NCBI GenBank assembly: GCA_949825045.1
Contig: OX463807.1
Coordinates: forward strand, 38,522,749-38,586,748
Reading direction: 5' to 3'
DNA: 64,000 nucleotides
From: Argyresthia goedartella
Taxonomy: Eukaryota > Arthropoda > Insecta > Lepidoptera > Argyresthiidae
In this document: positions 23,200-35,300 of the stretch, piece after piece
Layout: the number at the start of each line of letters is the position of its first letter
Numbering within the stretch: position 1 is the stretch's first letter
Made by a program: the position numbers and the translations under genes
Notes under the pieces: model-generated
The model's database searches: none
What the model was told of the DNA's origin: nothing
The model's input: the letters and a program-made list of their open reading frames with translations, nothing else

Positions 23200-23586
23200 A
23201 CTCGTGAACGGGTGCTGCTTGTGGGGACTGGTCCAGTCTGGTTTCTCATAAGTTATGTTGATTACAGCTTGCCTTTGTTCTTATTTATTTTGTTAGATTG
23301 TTATTTTGAGACATCTTATTGGCACTTATGGATACGATGTTATAATATTGACATTAGATTAAATAATTTTTTGTATCGTACTTTGCGTGAAAGAATAATA
23401 ATACGACAATTGACAAAATTACATCCCCGTAGAGTTTCTTGGTGCTATCTTCTCTCACGGGCGTATTTCCGAAGCACTGGTAGAGTTCATGGAGTTTCTT
23501 AGTAGGCCTTTGTGTATCAGGGCCATCTAAGAGCACATCAGGACCAACGTTCTTCTCACCCCAGTGCCGCAGAATCACTCCGAACA
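23200..23586. other. Unassigned, possible remnant on the minus strand
   Basis: On the minus strand 23590-23360 reads with codon-like composition (FGVILRHWGEKNVGPDVLL...TPVREDSTKKL) but has no recognised motif, start or end. It may be an LTR or leader sequence. Immediately to the right copy B starts. Confidence 0.25.
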
Positions 23587-24241
23587 TGGTACAGGTCGGG
23601 TTTCCACGTAAGACAAAAACGGAGTTTACGAGTGGAGTGGTAAAGCAAATGGACACAAATAATGCGAAACAGACAAAATATACGCAGCAAGAGATTTCAG
23701 TGCCCAAAAGAATACAATCAGCGTTTAAAGCCAATGATATACTTGCATCAATACTTATTGGCAGCAACGCAAATACGAACAGCCCCAATCACAGCAAAAA
23801 ATGTCAACGACAAACGCAAAAGAAGAAGAAGAAGAAGAAGGAATGTGCAGAATTCTACAGGAACTTTTGGGTAGAGAATTTATCGTAGAGTCGATAATAA
23901 AGTCCAACGCTACTCTGGATCAAGTTCTAGGCTCATGTCATTCGCTTTGCAAAAATTATGGCAGCAATGATGTCATTGTCGTAATAGGAGGCTCAAATGA
24001 CAAGGATCCGCTCAGAATGAAGTCTCTTTTATACTATAATCTTAGCCTCCTCTTACAATGTAAGGTAATTCTATGTAAATCCACAAAATGTAAGCACCTA
24101 AATGAAAAAATGGTCAACTCTAGTTTCAGGCATTTATGCTCTCGATTTTCTCAAACCACTTTCTTGGACATAAGCTATAATGATGAAACATGTTATTTTG
24201 GGAAAGGTACACTCAACAAACAATACGCATGTAGGTGTTAG
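23587..24241 (+). pseudogene. CR1-like ORF1, partial (copy B)
   Basis: Begins QVGFPRKTKTEFTSGVVKQMD, the counterpart of copy A. A run of AAG/GAA codons at 23815-23843 gives Lys- or Glu-repeats depending on frame, and the frame shifts here. The SGNH-type domain follows (23842-24241) with IGGSNDKDP as the GxND block; the position of the nucleophile block is replaced by the Glu run. Ends at a stop at 24241. Confidence 0.7.
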
Positions 24242-25828
24242 GAGAAATTCTCAGAATTTTTAGAATTGATCACTGGCAGAACAATTTGTGTCTGACTCAT
24301 ACGGGATCGCAAATGGAGCGTCTTTGCTCGAGTATGACTCAGACTAGTTTCCCTACCGAATTGCCTACTTTGGTTAATGTAGAGACCCAGACGGACAATT
24401 TTGAAATTGATTATAATTGTACTACAGTTAATAAGATCAAATATATAAATAGCAATAATGTGACTGACAATGGTAGCAATTTAAAAAATATTGATAATAA
24501 TGCGAAACACTGTGATATTAATGATAAAAATTTAAATAATAATGTAAATGAAAATGATGATAATGAGAAAAACAAAAACAACATTTTTTTTCGTAAATAA
24601 CTGTATAAATGTATCACACCAAAATATTGACGGCCTCATAAATAAATCAGACCTATTAACTGTACACTTAGAGGAGCAAATAACAAATGGAGTATCAGTT
24701 GATATTATAGGAATTACAGAACACAATATGATTGACACCGATATCTACTCTTTGAATGTTGCAAATTACACACTGGCCACATATTCTGCCAGGAGCACAC
24801 GAAGTGGCGGTGCTGCTATACTAGTAAAACATGAACTTAAATATAATGCAATAGATTGAGGTGACTGTAATATTCCTAATATAATAGAATGCTGTGGTAT
24901 CACACTAACTGAGCACAATATAAATGTAATATGCGTATATAGAAAAGCGAAGTATGATACAAAGACTTATAACATCTTCTTTAACAACATAGAGAAACTA
25001 TTATCTAGACTTTGCCAAGGTAAGAGAAAAACTACTGTGTGTGGAGACTTTAATATAGATCAACTTAAACGTAATAGAGTCTCGATTTATTTCGAAGATA
25101 TGTTACAGAACTACAATCTTAAGCTCACATTCAATAAGCCAACACGTGTAAGCAGTGGCACATGTTTGGACAACTTCATCCATAATATCAAAGGCTGTAA
25201 GGGCGAGATAGTAGAGTTTGCGCTCTCATACCATACAGGACAGTTACTAAAATGTCCAGCAAAACATTTCAACGTCCTCCAGAGTTGGTCAGTTTATAGA
25301 CAAGACTACAGTAAAGATTACCTAAAGAAGTTCAAAGAGCACCTTTCAAGTCTCAGTTTCAGTGAGGTATTCAATAGCAACGATGCTAATGAGGCGTTTG
25401 CTGAGTTCCATAATACTTTTAAACTTTTGTATGATCTCTGTTTTCCTAAAATCAAGGTACGGATCTCAAGCAACAAACGACCACAATGGGTATCGAAAGG
25501 TATCAAACAATGTACAAAAAGGAAGCGAGAGCTATTATGGAAATCTAGACTGCATCCAAACCAACAAAACAAACAAAGCTTTAAAACCTATTCAATAAGA
25601 CTCAAAAAAATAATAAAATTAACGCAAAAGTCCCAAAACGAATATCAAATAAAAACATCAACTAATAAATCCAAAGCCACATGGAAAATAATAAATAATT
25701 ATCACAACAATAAAACTAAACCAAAAAACTACATAAAACAAATAAAAATGGAAGATCATCTTATCACTGATCCACATGAAATTGCACAGTCATTTAATAA
25801 CTTTTACATCGATCAGACATCGACGTAA
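24242..25828 (+). pseudogene. CR1-like endonuclease and linker (copy B)
   Basis: An Asn/Asp-rich low-complexity stretch (24400-24600) leads into the endonuclease: VSHQNIDGL, IIGITEHN (Glu), TVCGDFNIDQL and TCLDNFIHNI. The SDH box reads SYH, so a catalytic Asp is lost. There is an in-frame TGA at 24857-24859, after which the same frame continues to 25828. A basic linker (KRKRELLWKS) connects to the RT. Confidence 0.75.
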
Positions 25829-25868
25829 AAGTTAACGTTAAGCAAATGCCAAAAATAACCATATAAAG

Positions 25869-26352
25869 ATGTCTTTCAACCCCAACTCATTATTCCTAAA
25901 TCCGACTACTCCATACGAGGTATATCAAATAATAAAAAATCTAAAAGACACAAACAGTACTGGATATGACAATCTATGCACAAAAGTTATTAAATACGTA
26001 TCGGATTTAATAGCACCGGTTTTGAGCAGTATAATTAACCTATCGATACAACAGGGTGTATTTCCAGAGAAGTTGAAAGCTTCGATTATTAGACCGCTCT
26101 TCAAGAAAAAAGACCGTGAAGACATGAGTTTCTATAGACCAGTTGCGCTCATCCCCATAATATCAAAGATCTTCGAAAGAGTAATTTATAATAGTCTCTA
26201 CCAATGTCTATTCGCAAAGGAACAGAAGGGTTTTAGAAAGGGTAAGACGATTGACATGGTCATTTATGATTTCTTAATGCAGGTAGTGACGTGTTTAGAT
26301 AAAAAAATACCTATTTCAGCGTTGTACATGGACATGACGAAAGCATTCGACT
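25869..26352 (+). pseudogene. CR1-like reverse transcriptase, front half (copy B)
   Basis: Shows LKDTNSTGYDNLCTKVIK, LKASIIRPLFKKKD, YRPVALIPIISKIFERV, EQKGFRKGKTIDMVIYDF and YMDMTKAFDFV. The sequence is cut exactly in motif A by the start of the oppositely oriented copy C; catalytic YADD is absent. The frame is shifted relative to the endonuclease. Confidence 0.8.
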
Positions 26353-28293
26353 TCGTCAGATTCAGATTCAGATTTGTTTATTTGCGTTTGAATAAGGTAT
26401 TACATAAGTTCTTAAATTAATATAACATGTCATTTTCTTCCTTAATCAACTATATTATATAGCCTGCAAATATTTTACTGTAGGTATGTTATAACCTTAC
26501 TTTTTAATTCTTAGTGAGAAAAGAATTCCCTCAGTGTATAAAAATTATGCTGCAGTAGCCATGAGAACAGTTTTTGTTTGAAGAGATTTTGTGGGAGATG
26601 TTTTAATTCATCAGGCACTTTATTATATATTTTTACGCTCATTGCGTAACAGCTATTTTGGTACCTTGATGTCCGTGGCACATGATCTAATACTAGTCTA
26701 TTAGGATATCTTGTATTTCTGGGGTACTTTTGATTTGCTGTTACAAACAAATCAAAATGTTGCTGTACAAATTTGGCGACCTCAAATATATATAATGATG
26801 GTAGCGGCAGTAAGTGCAGTTTCTTGAATAGTGGCTTACACGAATCTAGCGGAGCGGTTCCAACCATAGCCCTTAAGCATTTCTTTTGTATAATGAAGGC
26901 TCGGCTAGATTCCGTACTATTCCCCCATAGGATTATACCGTACCTTAGCACTGATTCGACATAACCGTGGTATGCAGCCAGCGTTGTTTGTCGTGTCGTG
27001 GTTTTCCTCAACTTGGAGAGCACATATACGAACCGATTAAGTTTACTGCATACCTGTTCAATGTGAGGTTTCCAATTTAAATATTTGTCAATTGTTATAC
27101 CTAGAAATTTAACGCTTTCTTCACATTTTATAATTTGATTATTATAATTAATGTCCATATCATTTATATTATTAAAGTTCATCAGATTTGTCTTAGTGAC
27201 GTTTATTTGTAGGTTATTGTTATTTAACCAGTCTACTACTTGAACTATGGTTGTATGTATATCAGATTTATGAATGTCAATTGAATTATTTTTAATATTA
27301 TTAAGATTAGGTTGATTATAAAGATTATAATTATTATTAGATAGTAAGCGGTTATTTTTATTAGTCACTATAATAGATATGTCATCCGCAAATAAAATTG
27401 ATTGGTACCATGTCACATCAGGAATGTCATTTATATACATAATAAATAAGAGCGGCCCCAGTACACTCCCTTGAGGTGCACCATAAATGTTTATTTTATA
27501 CTCTGAATCATACGTCCGTTCTATATGGTTTTCGTCTAGCCTATGAATGCTTACACTTTGTTTTCTATTTTGTAGATATGTTTGGATCCATTGCAATGCT
27601 GGTCATCTTATACCATATTTTTCTAGTTTATTCAATAATAACTCATGGGATACAAAATCAAATGCTTTTGTCATATCAAAGAACAAAACCGAAGTATTTT
27701 GTTTCAAGTCGTAGCCTTTTGCTACACTTGATACTAAATTAAAAGCTGCTATGGTTGTCGACTTAATTTTTTGGAAGCCATGTTGTTCGGGTCTAATCAA
27801 ACCTTGTTTGAAGAAATATTCTTTTAGTCTCCTCGCCATTGACTTCTCAAAAATTTTGGAAAATATTGGTATGAGTGTTATTGGTCTATAGTTCCTAGGT
27901 GTGCACTTATCACCTTTTTTGTGAAGTGGCTTAACTATTGATAGCTTCAGTTTATCAGGAAAGGTGCCTGTTGCGAACGATTGGTTAATTATATGGCTTA
28001 GGACCGGACTTAGTAAGTAGCGACAATGTTTTATTACTTGTGTCTTAATTTCGTCGTAGCCTGTTGCATGGGTATTCTTGAGCGTAACAATAATATTCCT
28101 AACTTCTAGTTCGTCAATAGGTTTTATGAAAAAACTAGTGGTCTTGTTGTTGGCATTTTTTAAGGATTTATTTTCAATAATGTTTTTGGATTGATTGGTC
28201 ATGTCAATTAAAAATTTGTTAAAGGAGTTTGCTATTTGCAATGGGTCACTAACTGTTTTGTCATTGTCTTTCATACTATTTATGTTTACATGA
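26353..28293 (-). mobile_element. 5'-truncated CR1/Jockey-group copy C, minus strand
   Basis: On the minus strand: RT frame, short 3' UTR and tail ending AAATAAACAAATCTGAATCTGAATCTGA (26353-26380). Its tail abuts copy B and its truncated 5' end abuts the tail of the large element H, so B, C and H are packed without spacer. Which insertion came first is not clear. Confidence 0.8.
26511..28274 (-). pseudogene. Non-LTR reverse transcriptase (copy C), one stop
   Basis: 588 codons in one frame with a single in-frame TGA at 27601-27603. Motifs: LKNTHATGYDEIKTQVIK, YRPITLIPIFSKIFEKS, EQHGFQKIKST, FFDMTKAFDFVSH (motif A), IYGAPQGSVLGPLLFIMYINDIP (motif B), LFADDISIIV (catalytic DD), KTNLMNF, then VKFLGITIDKYLNWK and LRYGIILWGNST to the C-terminus. 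All catalytic residues are intact. Endonuclease and ORF1 are absent because of 5' truncation. Confidence 0.88.
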
Positions 28294-28891
28294 TTGATTT
28301 GATTGATTGATTTTAAATGATTGATTGATTTTATTCAATAAACATTTCACAAAAATTACAAAAATTACAAAAGAATACATAATAAGAAAGGTACAGTTTC
28401 ATGTTATATAAACTTAACTAAAGATAGATACATCATTTGTTTATGAGAATAGGTGTTGGTAATAAGCAAAAATAACATCAGAGTCGATACTCCCCAAGGT
28501 AGGGTTTCCCCTGTGTTTTGGGATAAGTAGCGAGGCTCTTCCCCTAATGATATGAACGAAGAAAAATTAGCAGACCAAATCAAGTACTTTTACAGTTTCA
28601 ATGTAATGCAGCTATCTAAAACTTAAAGAAGGTAATTTAAAGTTTAAAATTCGTCATTTAGTGCCTTAAATAGTTAGTATTTGGGTGTGTGTGAGTATTT
28701 GTGAGTGTAAATATGGGTGTGTGAGATGAGAAAGTGTAGTGGATGTATGTGAAGTGAGGTGTGTTATGAATGTTTGTGTATTTTTACCATCATTTCTAAA
28801 AAATACGTAAGTATGTGCACCTAAAATATAATTATCAAATATGTATTTATCAAGTATTGATTGTACCATTTTATATATTTTGTTATCCTTA

Positions 28892-29022
28892 TTATTGTGA
28901 AATGGCGATGAAATTTTCTGTGTCGTCATAATTCATCGATCTTAACCACTTATGAATAAGCTTTTTGCATTCAAAATTTGGTTTAGGATATATATACACA
29001 ATATTGCAGGTTTTATTGTATA
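28892..29022 (-). pseudogene. C-terminal end of element H ORF2, displaced by mariner insertion
   Basis: The frame YNKTCNIVYIYPKPNFEC...WLRSMNYDDTENFIAISQ ends at a stop at 28892. It is the continuation of the ORF2 at 32400-35529: with one copy of the TA duplication removed the reading passes GPYL to YNKTC without a frame change. It is not a separate gene. Confidence 0.8.
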
Positions 29023-29762
29023 CAGGGTGTCCCGTAAGTAGTGGTCCAACGTTAAAGGGAAGACAGCTTGCCTTATTTCCTAAAACCAATTTAAATATAA
29101 TAAAAAAAAAACTTAGGGTTACCATGTTATTTTTTTTTACCTGGAATTTCCCATTTCGTCTTCCGTACATCGTGTTTTTTAATGCTGACGCTGCTAAGAA
29201 TAACATTTCCAAGATTTTATTTTTGTAGAATAAAGCTAAATAGTTTATCAATGTAACCAAATAACAGTTTTGTTACTATCTGTTACTAATGGCTTGGAAA
29301 AAATCTTAAACAAAAAAAATATTTGTTCCGCCTTCAGATGACAGAAATTTAAAAAAAATCTCATGCAAAAAAAATGTATGACATTGAACTGAACCATTCT
29401 TTTAAAAACTTGTACACCTACCCAGCTTTGTAAATTGGAATAAAAACTAAGTCTAGGCTTTGTCGTTACAAAGTAATTGCTATTTATCTAAAAAGTGGCG
29501 CTAATTTTAAATAATTGAATAAAAAGAAAAAATATGCGTTAAACTTATTGTAGTGTCTAAACTGTCTGCCTATGAGCTTGAATCACTAAGATAGACACAA
29601 TTTTTTATTTAGCTTTATGAATCAAGTTTCTACCGCTCAATCTACATTTAACATAAGATACTTATTGCAGGTATGTCAATAATCCATTTCATTTTAAACA
29701 AATTAGGTCTTATTAAAAAATAAAACAGTTAAGTAAATAAAAAATTATATTGATACAACACA
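29023..29762. repeat. Left terminal inverted repeat of the mariner element
   Basis: Pairs base for base with 31658-32397 (coordinates of partners always add to 61420, so no net insertion or deletion). Pairing stops after the ACAACAC word at 29762. An 80-codon frame reading outward from both arms is identical in each and is considered chance. Confidence 0.9.
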
Positions 29763-29777
29763 CACACAATTATAAAA

Positions 29778-30851
29778 TTACAAAAGATGCTCAAATTGCC
29801 GTCCTCTTGCAATAATGCAAACTCTGCATCTCCTAATGAAAGAAGCTCTTAGACGCCTCGCGAAATTGCCTGCGTTTATTTCCGCTACAGCAGCATTGAT
29901 TCTTTCTCTTAATTCTTCTTCCGTCCTAATAGGTCTTTGATATACCCTGTCTTTCAGACACCCCCAATAAAAAAAATCTAAGGGGTTTAAGTCCGGGGAT
30001 CGCGGCGGCCATAAAATAGGACCTAAGCGCCCAATCCATCTTCCAGGGTAGGTCTCATTTTGGTACTCCCGTACTGCTGCTGCATAGTGTGCTGGGCATC
30101 CGTCATTCTGCAACCACATGGTTTCTCGCACGTCTTCTGGTAAATTTTCCAGTAAATTTGGCAACTCATTTCTTAAGAAATGCAGATAATATTCCGCGTT
30201 CAGAGTTGCTGGTAATTCAAAGGGCCCTATGATTTGGTTGTTGATAATTCCAGCCCATAAATTTATTTTAAATTGGTATTGGCTCTTGTCTTCTCTCATT
30301 AAACGTGGGTTAATTAATTGCCAACTGTGCAAGTTATGTAAGTTGAGATATCCATCACGTCTACACGAGGATTCATCACTCCAAAGTATTTTATTAAAAA
30401 ACTGTGGGTCTTCCTCATTCATGTTCAACATTCGTCGACAGAAATACACTCTTGCAGCGTAATCTCTTGGCTGAAGCGTTTGGACACGTTGAACGTGATA
30501 TGGGTGCAACCGGTACACTTTTAGAATTTTATGCACCGTTGTTCTTGGTATACCGGTGCGTCGTGCTATGGTGCGCACTGAAAGCGAGGGATCTTCTTCG
30601 ATTTCTCTCAATACTATTAAATCGTTATCAACATGCCGCGGTCTTCCTTCACCAGCACCACCAATTCCGGTACCAAGAATCCTTCCCTCAAGAAGGGCGT
30701 TATGCACTCGAAGAAAAACGCGATGATCGGGGTAACTCTCCATATTCGGGAATCTTTCTCGGTACAATCTTGCGGCGGCCCTGGCGTTTTGTCTTGCTTC
30801 TCCATAAATTAAATGCATGTAACAGTACTCACGTGGCGTGAAACGAGGCAT
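29778..30851 (-). CDS. DD41D transposase, intact
   Basis: Cuts and pastes the surrounding element. 357 codons, ATG at 30851, stop at 29778, no breaks. N-terminus MPRFTPREYCYMHLIYGEA...ARLYRERFP is a helix-turn-helix of the kind seen with DUF4817 in insects; a second HTH follows (SVRTIARRTGIPRTTVHKILK, about 90-111). The DDE_3-type core has WSDES (Asp about 159), WLQNDG (about 250) and WPPRSPDLNPLD (about 292). There are 41 residues between the last two Asps, so DD41D; mariner proper is DD34D and Tc1 DD34E. The start lies 800 bp inside the right terminus. Family identity (close to DD37D/DD41D insect groups) is inferred. Confidence 0.9.
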   Translation of the reverse strand: MPRFTPREYCYMHLIYGEARQNARAAARLYRERFPNMESYPDHRVFLRVHNALLEGRILGTGIGGAGEGRPRHVDNDLIVLREIEEDPSLSVRTIARRTGIPRTTVHKILKVYRLHPYHVQRVQTLQPRDYAARVYFCRRMLNMNEEDPQFFNKILWSDESSCRRDGYLNLHNLHSWQLINPRLMREDKSQYQFKINLWAGIINNQIIGPFELPATLNAEYYLHFLRNELPNLLENLPEDVRETMWLQNDGCPAHYAAAVREYQNETYPGRWIGRLGPILWPPRSPDLNPLDFFYWGCLKDRVYQRPIRTEEELRERINAAVAEINAGNFARRLRASFIRRCRVCIIARGRQFEHLL

Positions 30852-31530
30852 TACAATGACTTATGTTTTTTGCCAACAGAACACCAAACAAACGAAACTT
30901 ATTCACAATGTGTATCAGAGTCCGTGAGATCGCCAAGTCGATAATTCCAAGTAACAAACAGTTCCAAAATCGATAAGAAAATCAATGTCCGATTTCAAAG
31001 CACAGGTCGAGATTGGAGCAGAAATTTTCAGGCCGGGGTATGAATAGTTGTCTTACGTCCGTATCGAAGTTACCACAAAACACAACTAACTGGGAGGAAA
31101 CGGGGGCTGAGGGAGCGGGCGGTTGTGTCCCGCCCCGACCATCGCGCGCGCCATACCCCGCACTCTCCCCTCTCTCCCCGGCAAGATTCCTTGACATCGT
31201 AAACAAAAGATCCAAAGGAAAAAAAACCTGTTTGGCGACAAACTGAACTGTTACCGATAGCGGTGGCGCCACTGTCTTCGCTCTATAGACACTTGCCAGT
31301 GAGATCAGCGTATAAGTTCAGCTTTCAGTCGCAGGACATGATTTGTGGCGCGGACTCTATCCACGCTCTAGCTTTTTCTACCTGATGTGATGACTAAACT
31401 TTTCAACGACCCAAGGCATCACATGACTCTTAGGTTTGGAAGTTTATTACCATGGCATGAGATTCGTGGCTAAGGAAGTCATAAAAATATTGTAATACAC
31501 ATTTTGCTTATTATTAATATTTTTAAATAA
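30852..31530 (-). promoter_or_regulatory. Upstream region of the transposase gene
   Basis: This is the leader/promoter side of the transposase. It holds a GC-rich patch (31100-31185, CCCGCCCC and GCGCGCGCC) and AT-rich sequence on either side. No clear TATA plus initiator pair was picked out. Confidence 0.35.
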
Positions 31531-31643
31531 GCGCCACTTTTCAGATATTTTGCAATAACTTTGTAACAACAAAGCCTAGACTAAGTTTTTATAGCAATTT
31601 ACAAAGCTGGGTAGGTGTACAAGTTTTTAAAAGAATGGTTCAG
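31531..31643 (+). repeat. Internal direct duplication of a terminal-repeat block
   Basis: 113 bases from GCGCCACTTTTCAGATA to GAATGGTTCAG repeat 31919-32033 in the same orientation with some changes. The same block is also present, reversed, in the left terminus (about 29387-29501), so the element carries three copies: one per arm and one just inside the right arm. It may contain transposase binding sites. Confidence 0.8.
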
Positions 31644-31657
31644 TTGTTCAGTTCAGT

Positions 31658-32397
31658 TGTGTTGTATCAATATAATTTTTTATTTACTTAACTGTTTTAT
31701 TTTTTAATAAGACCTAATTTGTTTAAAATGAAATGGATTATTGACATACCTGCAATAAGTATCTTATGTTAAATGTAGATTGAGCGGTAGAAACTTGATT
31801 CATAAAGCTAAATAAAAAATTGTGTCTATCTTAGTGATTCAAGCTCATAGGCAGACAGTTTAGACACTACAATAAGTTTAACGCATATTTTTTCTTTTTA
31901 TTCAATTATTTAAAATTAGCGCCACTTTTTAGATAAATAGCAATTACTTTGTAACGACAAAGCCTAGACTTAGTTTTTATTCCAATTTACAAAGCTGGGT
32001 AGGTGTACAAGTTTTTAAAAGAATGGTTCAGTTCAATGTCATACATTTTTTTTGCATGAGATTTTTTTTAAATTTCTGTCATCTGAAGGCGGAACAAATA
32101 TTTTTTTTGTTTAAGATTTTTTCCAAGCCATTAGTAACAGATAGTAACAAAACTGTTATTTGGTTACATTGATAAACTATTTAGCTTTATTCTACAAAAA
32201 TAAAATCTTGGAAATGTTATTCTTAGCAGCGTCAGCATTAAAAAACACGATGTACGGAAGACGAAATGGGAAATTCCAGGTAAAAAAAAATAACATGGTA
32301 ACCCTAAGTTTTTTTTTTATTATATTTAAATTGGTTTTAGGAAATAAGGCAAGCTGTCTTCCCTTTAACGTTGGACCACTACTTACGGGACACCCTG
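31658..32397. repeat. Right terminal inverted repeat of the mariner element
   Basis: Mirror of 29023-29762. It ends GGGACACCCTG next to TA at 32398. Inside it lies the block duplicated at 31531. Confidence 0.9.
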
Positions 32398-32399
32398 TA

Positions 32400-35300
32400 G
32401 ATAGGGACCTAGAAATTTAAAAAATCTCTGCATAAATCTTGTCTTTGTTGAGGTGGTTATAAAAACTTTATCTTTTCGTCTTTTAGAACTAGGTGTATAC
32501 TCAAGAGTTTGGTGTTGTTTTAGCAGAATTTTCTGAATAAAAAGTTGTCTAACAGTCAAAACGTCACAGAAATGATAAAGTTCTTCGGTCGGAAAGATCC
32601 TGGGTTTAAAGGTGCAGACCTTTAAAACAGCACGTTGAGCACGCTCCAGTGACAAAAGAGTTCCCTTATTTGCACCTCCCCAACATGTTATGCAATAACT
32701 CAAAAGAGATTCGCATAGAGCGAAATAAATATTTTTTAGTAGTGATGCATTGGTAACGTGTCTCAAATTTTTAAATATATATATTAGTTTACGGACTTTG
32801 CCACTTAGAGTTTGTATATGTTTTTTAAAATTTAAGTTCCGATCCAATGTTATGCCTAAATATTTGATTGTAGGGGTTCTTTCTAAGGTTTTACATGAGC
32901 AGTTAGTTTCATCTTTACATATATGTGAGGTCAAATTAAAACCAGCAGAAGGTTGGGTCGTGTTGTTTATAGAGAAGGTCAAATATTTAGTTTTATCGGC
33001 GTTTAAGGTTAAAATATTATGCTGCAGCCATTTCGATATTATATTAAAACCGTTTTGTGCGTTTTCAAAAACTTGTGTCCAATTTCTTCCTTTGAAAAGC
33101 AGAACGGTATCGTCAGCATAAGTTACTATGTTGCCATCGGGAAGTTTAAGGCTGCAAAGTTCATTAATATATATCAAGAATAGAGTCGGTCTAAGAATGC
33201 TGCCTTGAGGTACCCCCCACTCTACTGGCTGGGTAGTGCTCATATATTCACCTATTTTTACGCTTTGCTTTCTATCAGATAGGTAGCTTTTGAAAAGATT
33301 GAGTTGGTTACCCCTTACACTAAGAGAATCAAGCTTAGATACAAGTAGTGGGATCGAAACCGTATCGAACGCCTTGGCCAGATCAAGAAAAATCCCCAAA
33401 CATCTCTCTCCTCCATCCAAGGCCTCAGTTATGAAGTCAGTGACTGCATGAACAGCATCGGAGGTAGATTTTTTGGAACGAAAACCAAACTGTCTCTCTG
33501 ACAAGATGTTGTTGCTTTCTAAAAAGTTCATTAATCGGTTGTTTATTATACGTTCCAAGATTTTAGATATGGATGGGAGGATCGAGATAGGTCTATAGCA
33601 GTCGGCACGGTCCCGATCAACACCCTTGTGAATAGGAATCACTACTGACCTCTTCAAAGCATCAGGGAAAATACCAGTATCCAAACAGAGATTAAATATG
33701 TAGGACAGATAAGGTACTATGATTTTGTTATTTTGCTTTAAGATTTTGTTCGGGATATTGTCCCAACCTACTGAGCATTTATCTTTAAGCTGCATGACAA
33801 GTCTATTTACCTCATCAGTGTCCGTACTAATTAGGATGAGCGAGTCTGATCTACTGACTGGCATGACGCTCTCCTGAATTGTTTCCTGATTTTTTATATT
33901 TTCTGCTAACTTTTTACCGACATTGACAAAGTATTTATTAACAAATTCTATCGAGTCTTTAGCTGATTTTTCTATTTTTAATAATTCATTTGGTTGATTT
34001 TTTGTTTTAATAGTAGATGTTATTGTTTTTATGGCTTTCCAAATTTCCTTGCTGTTTAATCCGGCTTTATTAAATAAAGACTTTTCGTAATTTCTCTTAA
34101 CTTTCTTTAATAGGTTGTTGCAGAAATTTCTGTACCTGTGGTAGGTTACTTTTAAGGTCTCATTCTCTGGGTTTGACATAAACTTTTTATGTAAATTGTC
34201 CCTATTTCGTAGACATTTTAGCAGACCAGGCGTTAGCCATGCTTTGATGATCCGTTTATTTGAAGGTACCTTATGGGTTGTCTTGTTTTTATCCAGTACG
34301 GTCTGTATCAATCCAATAAATTCATCTAGAGCTGTGTTGGGAGCATTTATTTGGTATATGTATGCAAAATTTATATTAATTAGATCATCTGCAAATCCTT
34401 GGAAATTTATTCTACTATAGGTACTAGGTGGGACTACGATCTTCTTCTGTTCGAGATCCAGGCAAAAAAGGACAGCTTTGTGATCTGTAACTGTAGAGTG
34501 AAGAACAATTGTAAGGAATTCCTTCTTAGTTTTAACTAGAACATGATCCAAGCATGTGCGACTAGCGTCTCTCGTAACAAAGTTATGGCCAATAAGTAGA
34601 CCGTAAGAGGCTAAAATATTTAGGTATGGTTCAGCATCTGGATAATTATTCTCTGGATTAATATCGATATTGATGTCACCCGCTACAATGATATTTTTAA
34701 AGGCAGAGATCTCCTGAAATGACTCGCTCAGGGATGCTAAGAAGTTATCGAGCTTTTTATATGAAGGTGAGCGATATATAGCGACTATGGCAGTGTCATC
34801 ACCATACTTGATCAGCAAACTATTTCCCTCTTTAAATAACGGTTCTTGTATTTTAATATTCAGGTTGTCTTTGAAATAGATGACAACCCCATCATTCTGA
34901 TTGTTGAACGTTTTGTTGGCATATGAATTATAGCCCACTAGTGTAGGGATGATAGGTGCACATGATAGCCAACACTCGGTTAGAATAATAATGTCACATT
35001 CAAACTTTAGATCATTGAGAAGAGCAATGAATCCAGGCATATTACAGCCAATACTCCGTATATTTTGTGTTATTATACGAAGCTGATTTGCAGAGGCAGG
35101 GCAATGTTTATGGCAGTTTAGAGTATCTGTAAGTACAGCGTTACAAGTAAGAAAATCATCAAGATCATTATTTATGTCATTTATAGAATCAAATTTTGAT
35201 AGAAATAAATAAATTATCAATTCCAATACGATACTGAAAGATAGAGCTTTCGCAAACCGACAAAAGAAAGTCCCTATAATATGATTTAAGCCGTATTTAA

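Larger units (their letters stand above)
23587..26352 (+). mobile_element. CR1-like non-LTR retrotransposon, truncated both ends (copy B)
   Basis: Closest relative of copy A. Similarity starts at ACAGGTCGGGTTTCC (the QVGYPRK position of ORF1, so 5' truncated) and runs through the SGNH-type domain, endonuclease and the front half of the reverse transcriptase. It stops at 26352 inside palm motif A (MTKAFDFV), where the 3' tail of the minus-strand copy C begins. The remaining RT was not found after copy C. Confidence 0.8.
29023..32397 (-). mobile_element. Tc1/mariner-superfamily transposon, complete, long inverted termini
   Basis: Both ends start CAGGGTGTCCCGTAAGTAG and are flanked by the TA duplication (29021-29022 and 32398-32399) expected for this superfamily. 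The terminal inverted repeats are about 740 bp each (29023-29762 and 31658-32397), of equal length and near identical. An intact transposase lies between them. Members of this superfamily usually have much shorter termini. Intactness and near-identity of the arms suggest recent activity. Confidence 0.92.

Noticed and set aside
28892..29260. 122-codon frame crossing the left mariner terminus, and its twin at 32160-32420
   Set aside because: They are the same terminal-repeat sequence read outward; the left one joins it by chance to the end of element H ORF2.
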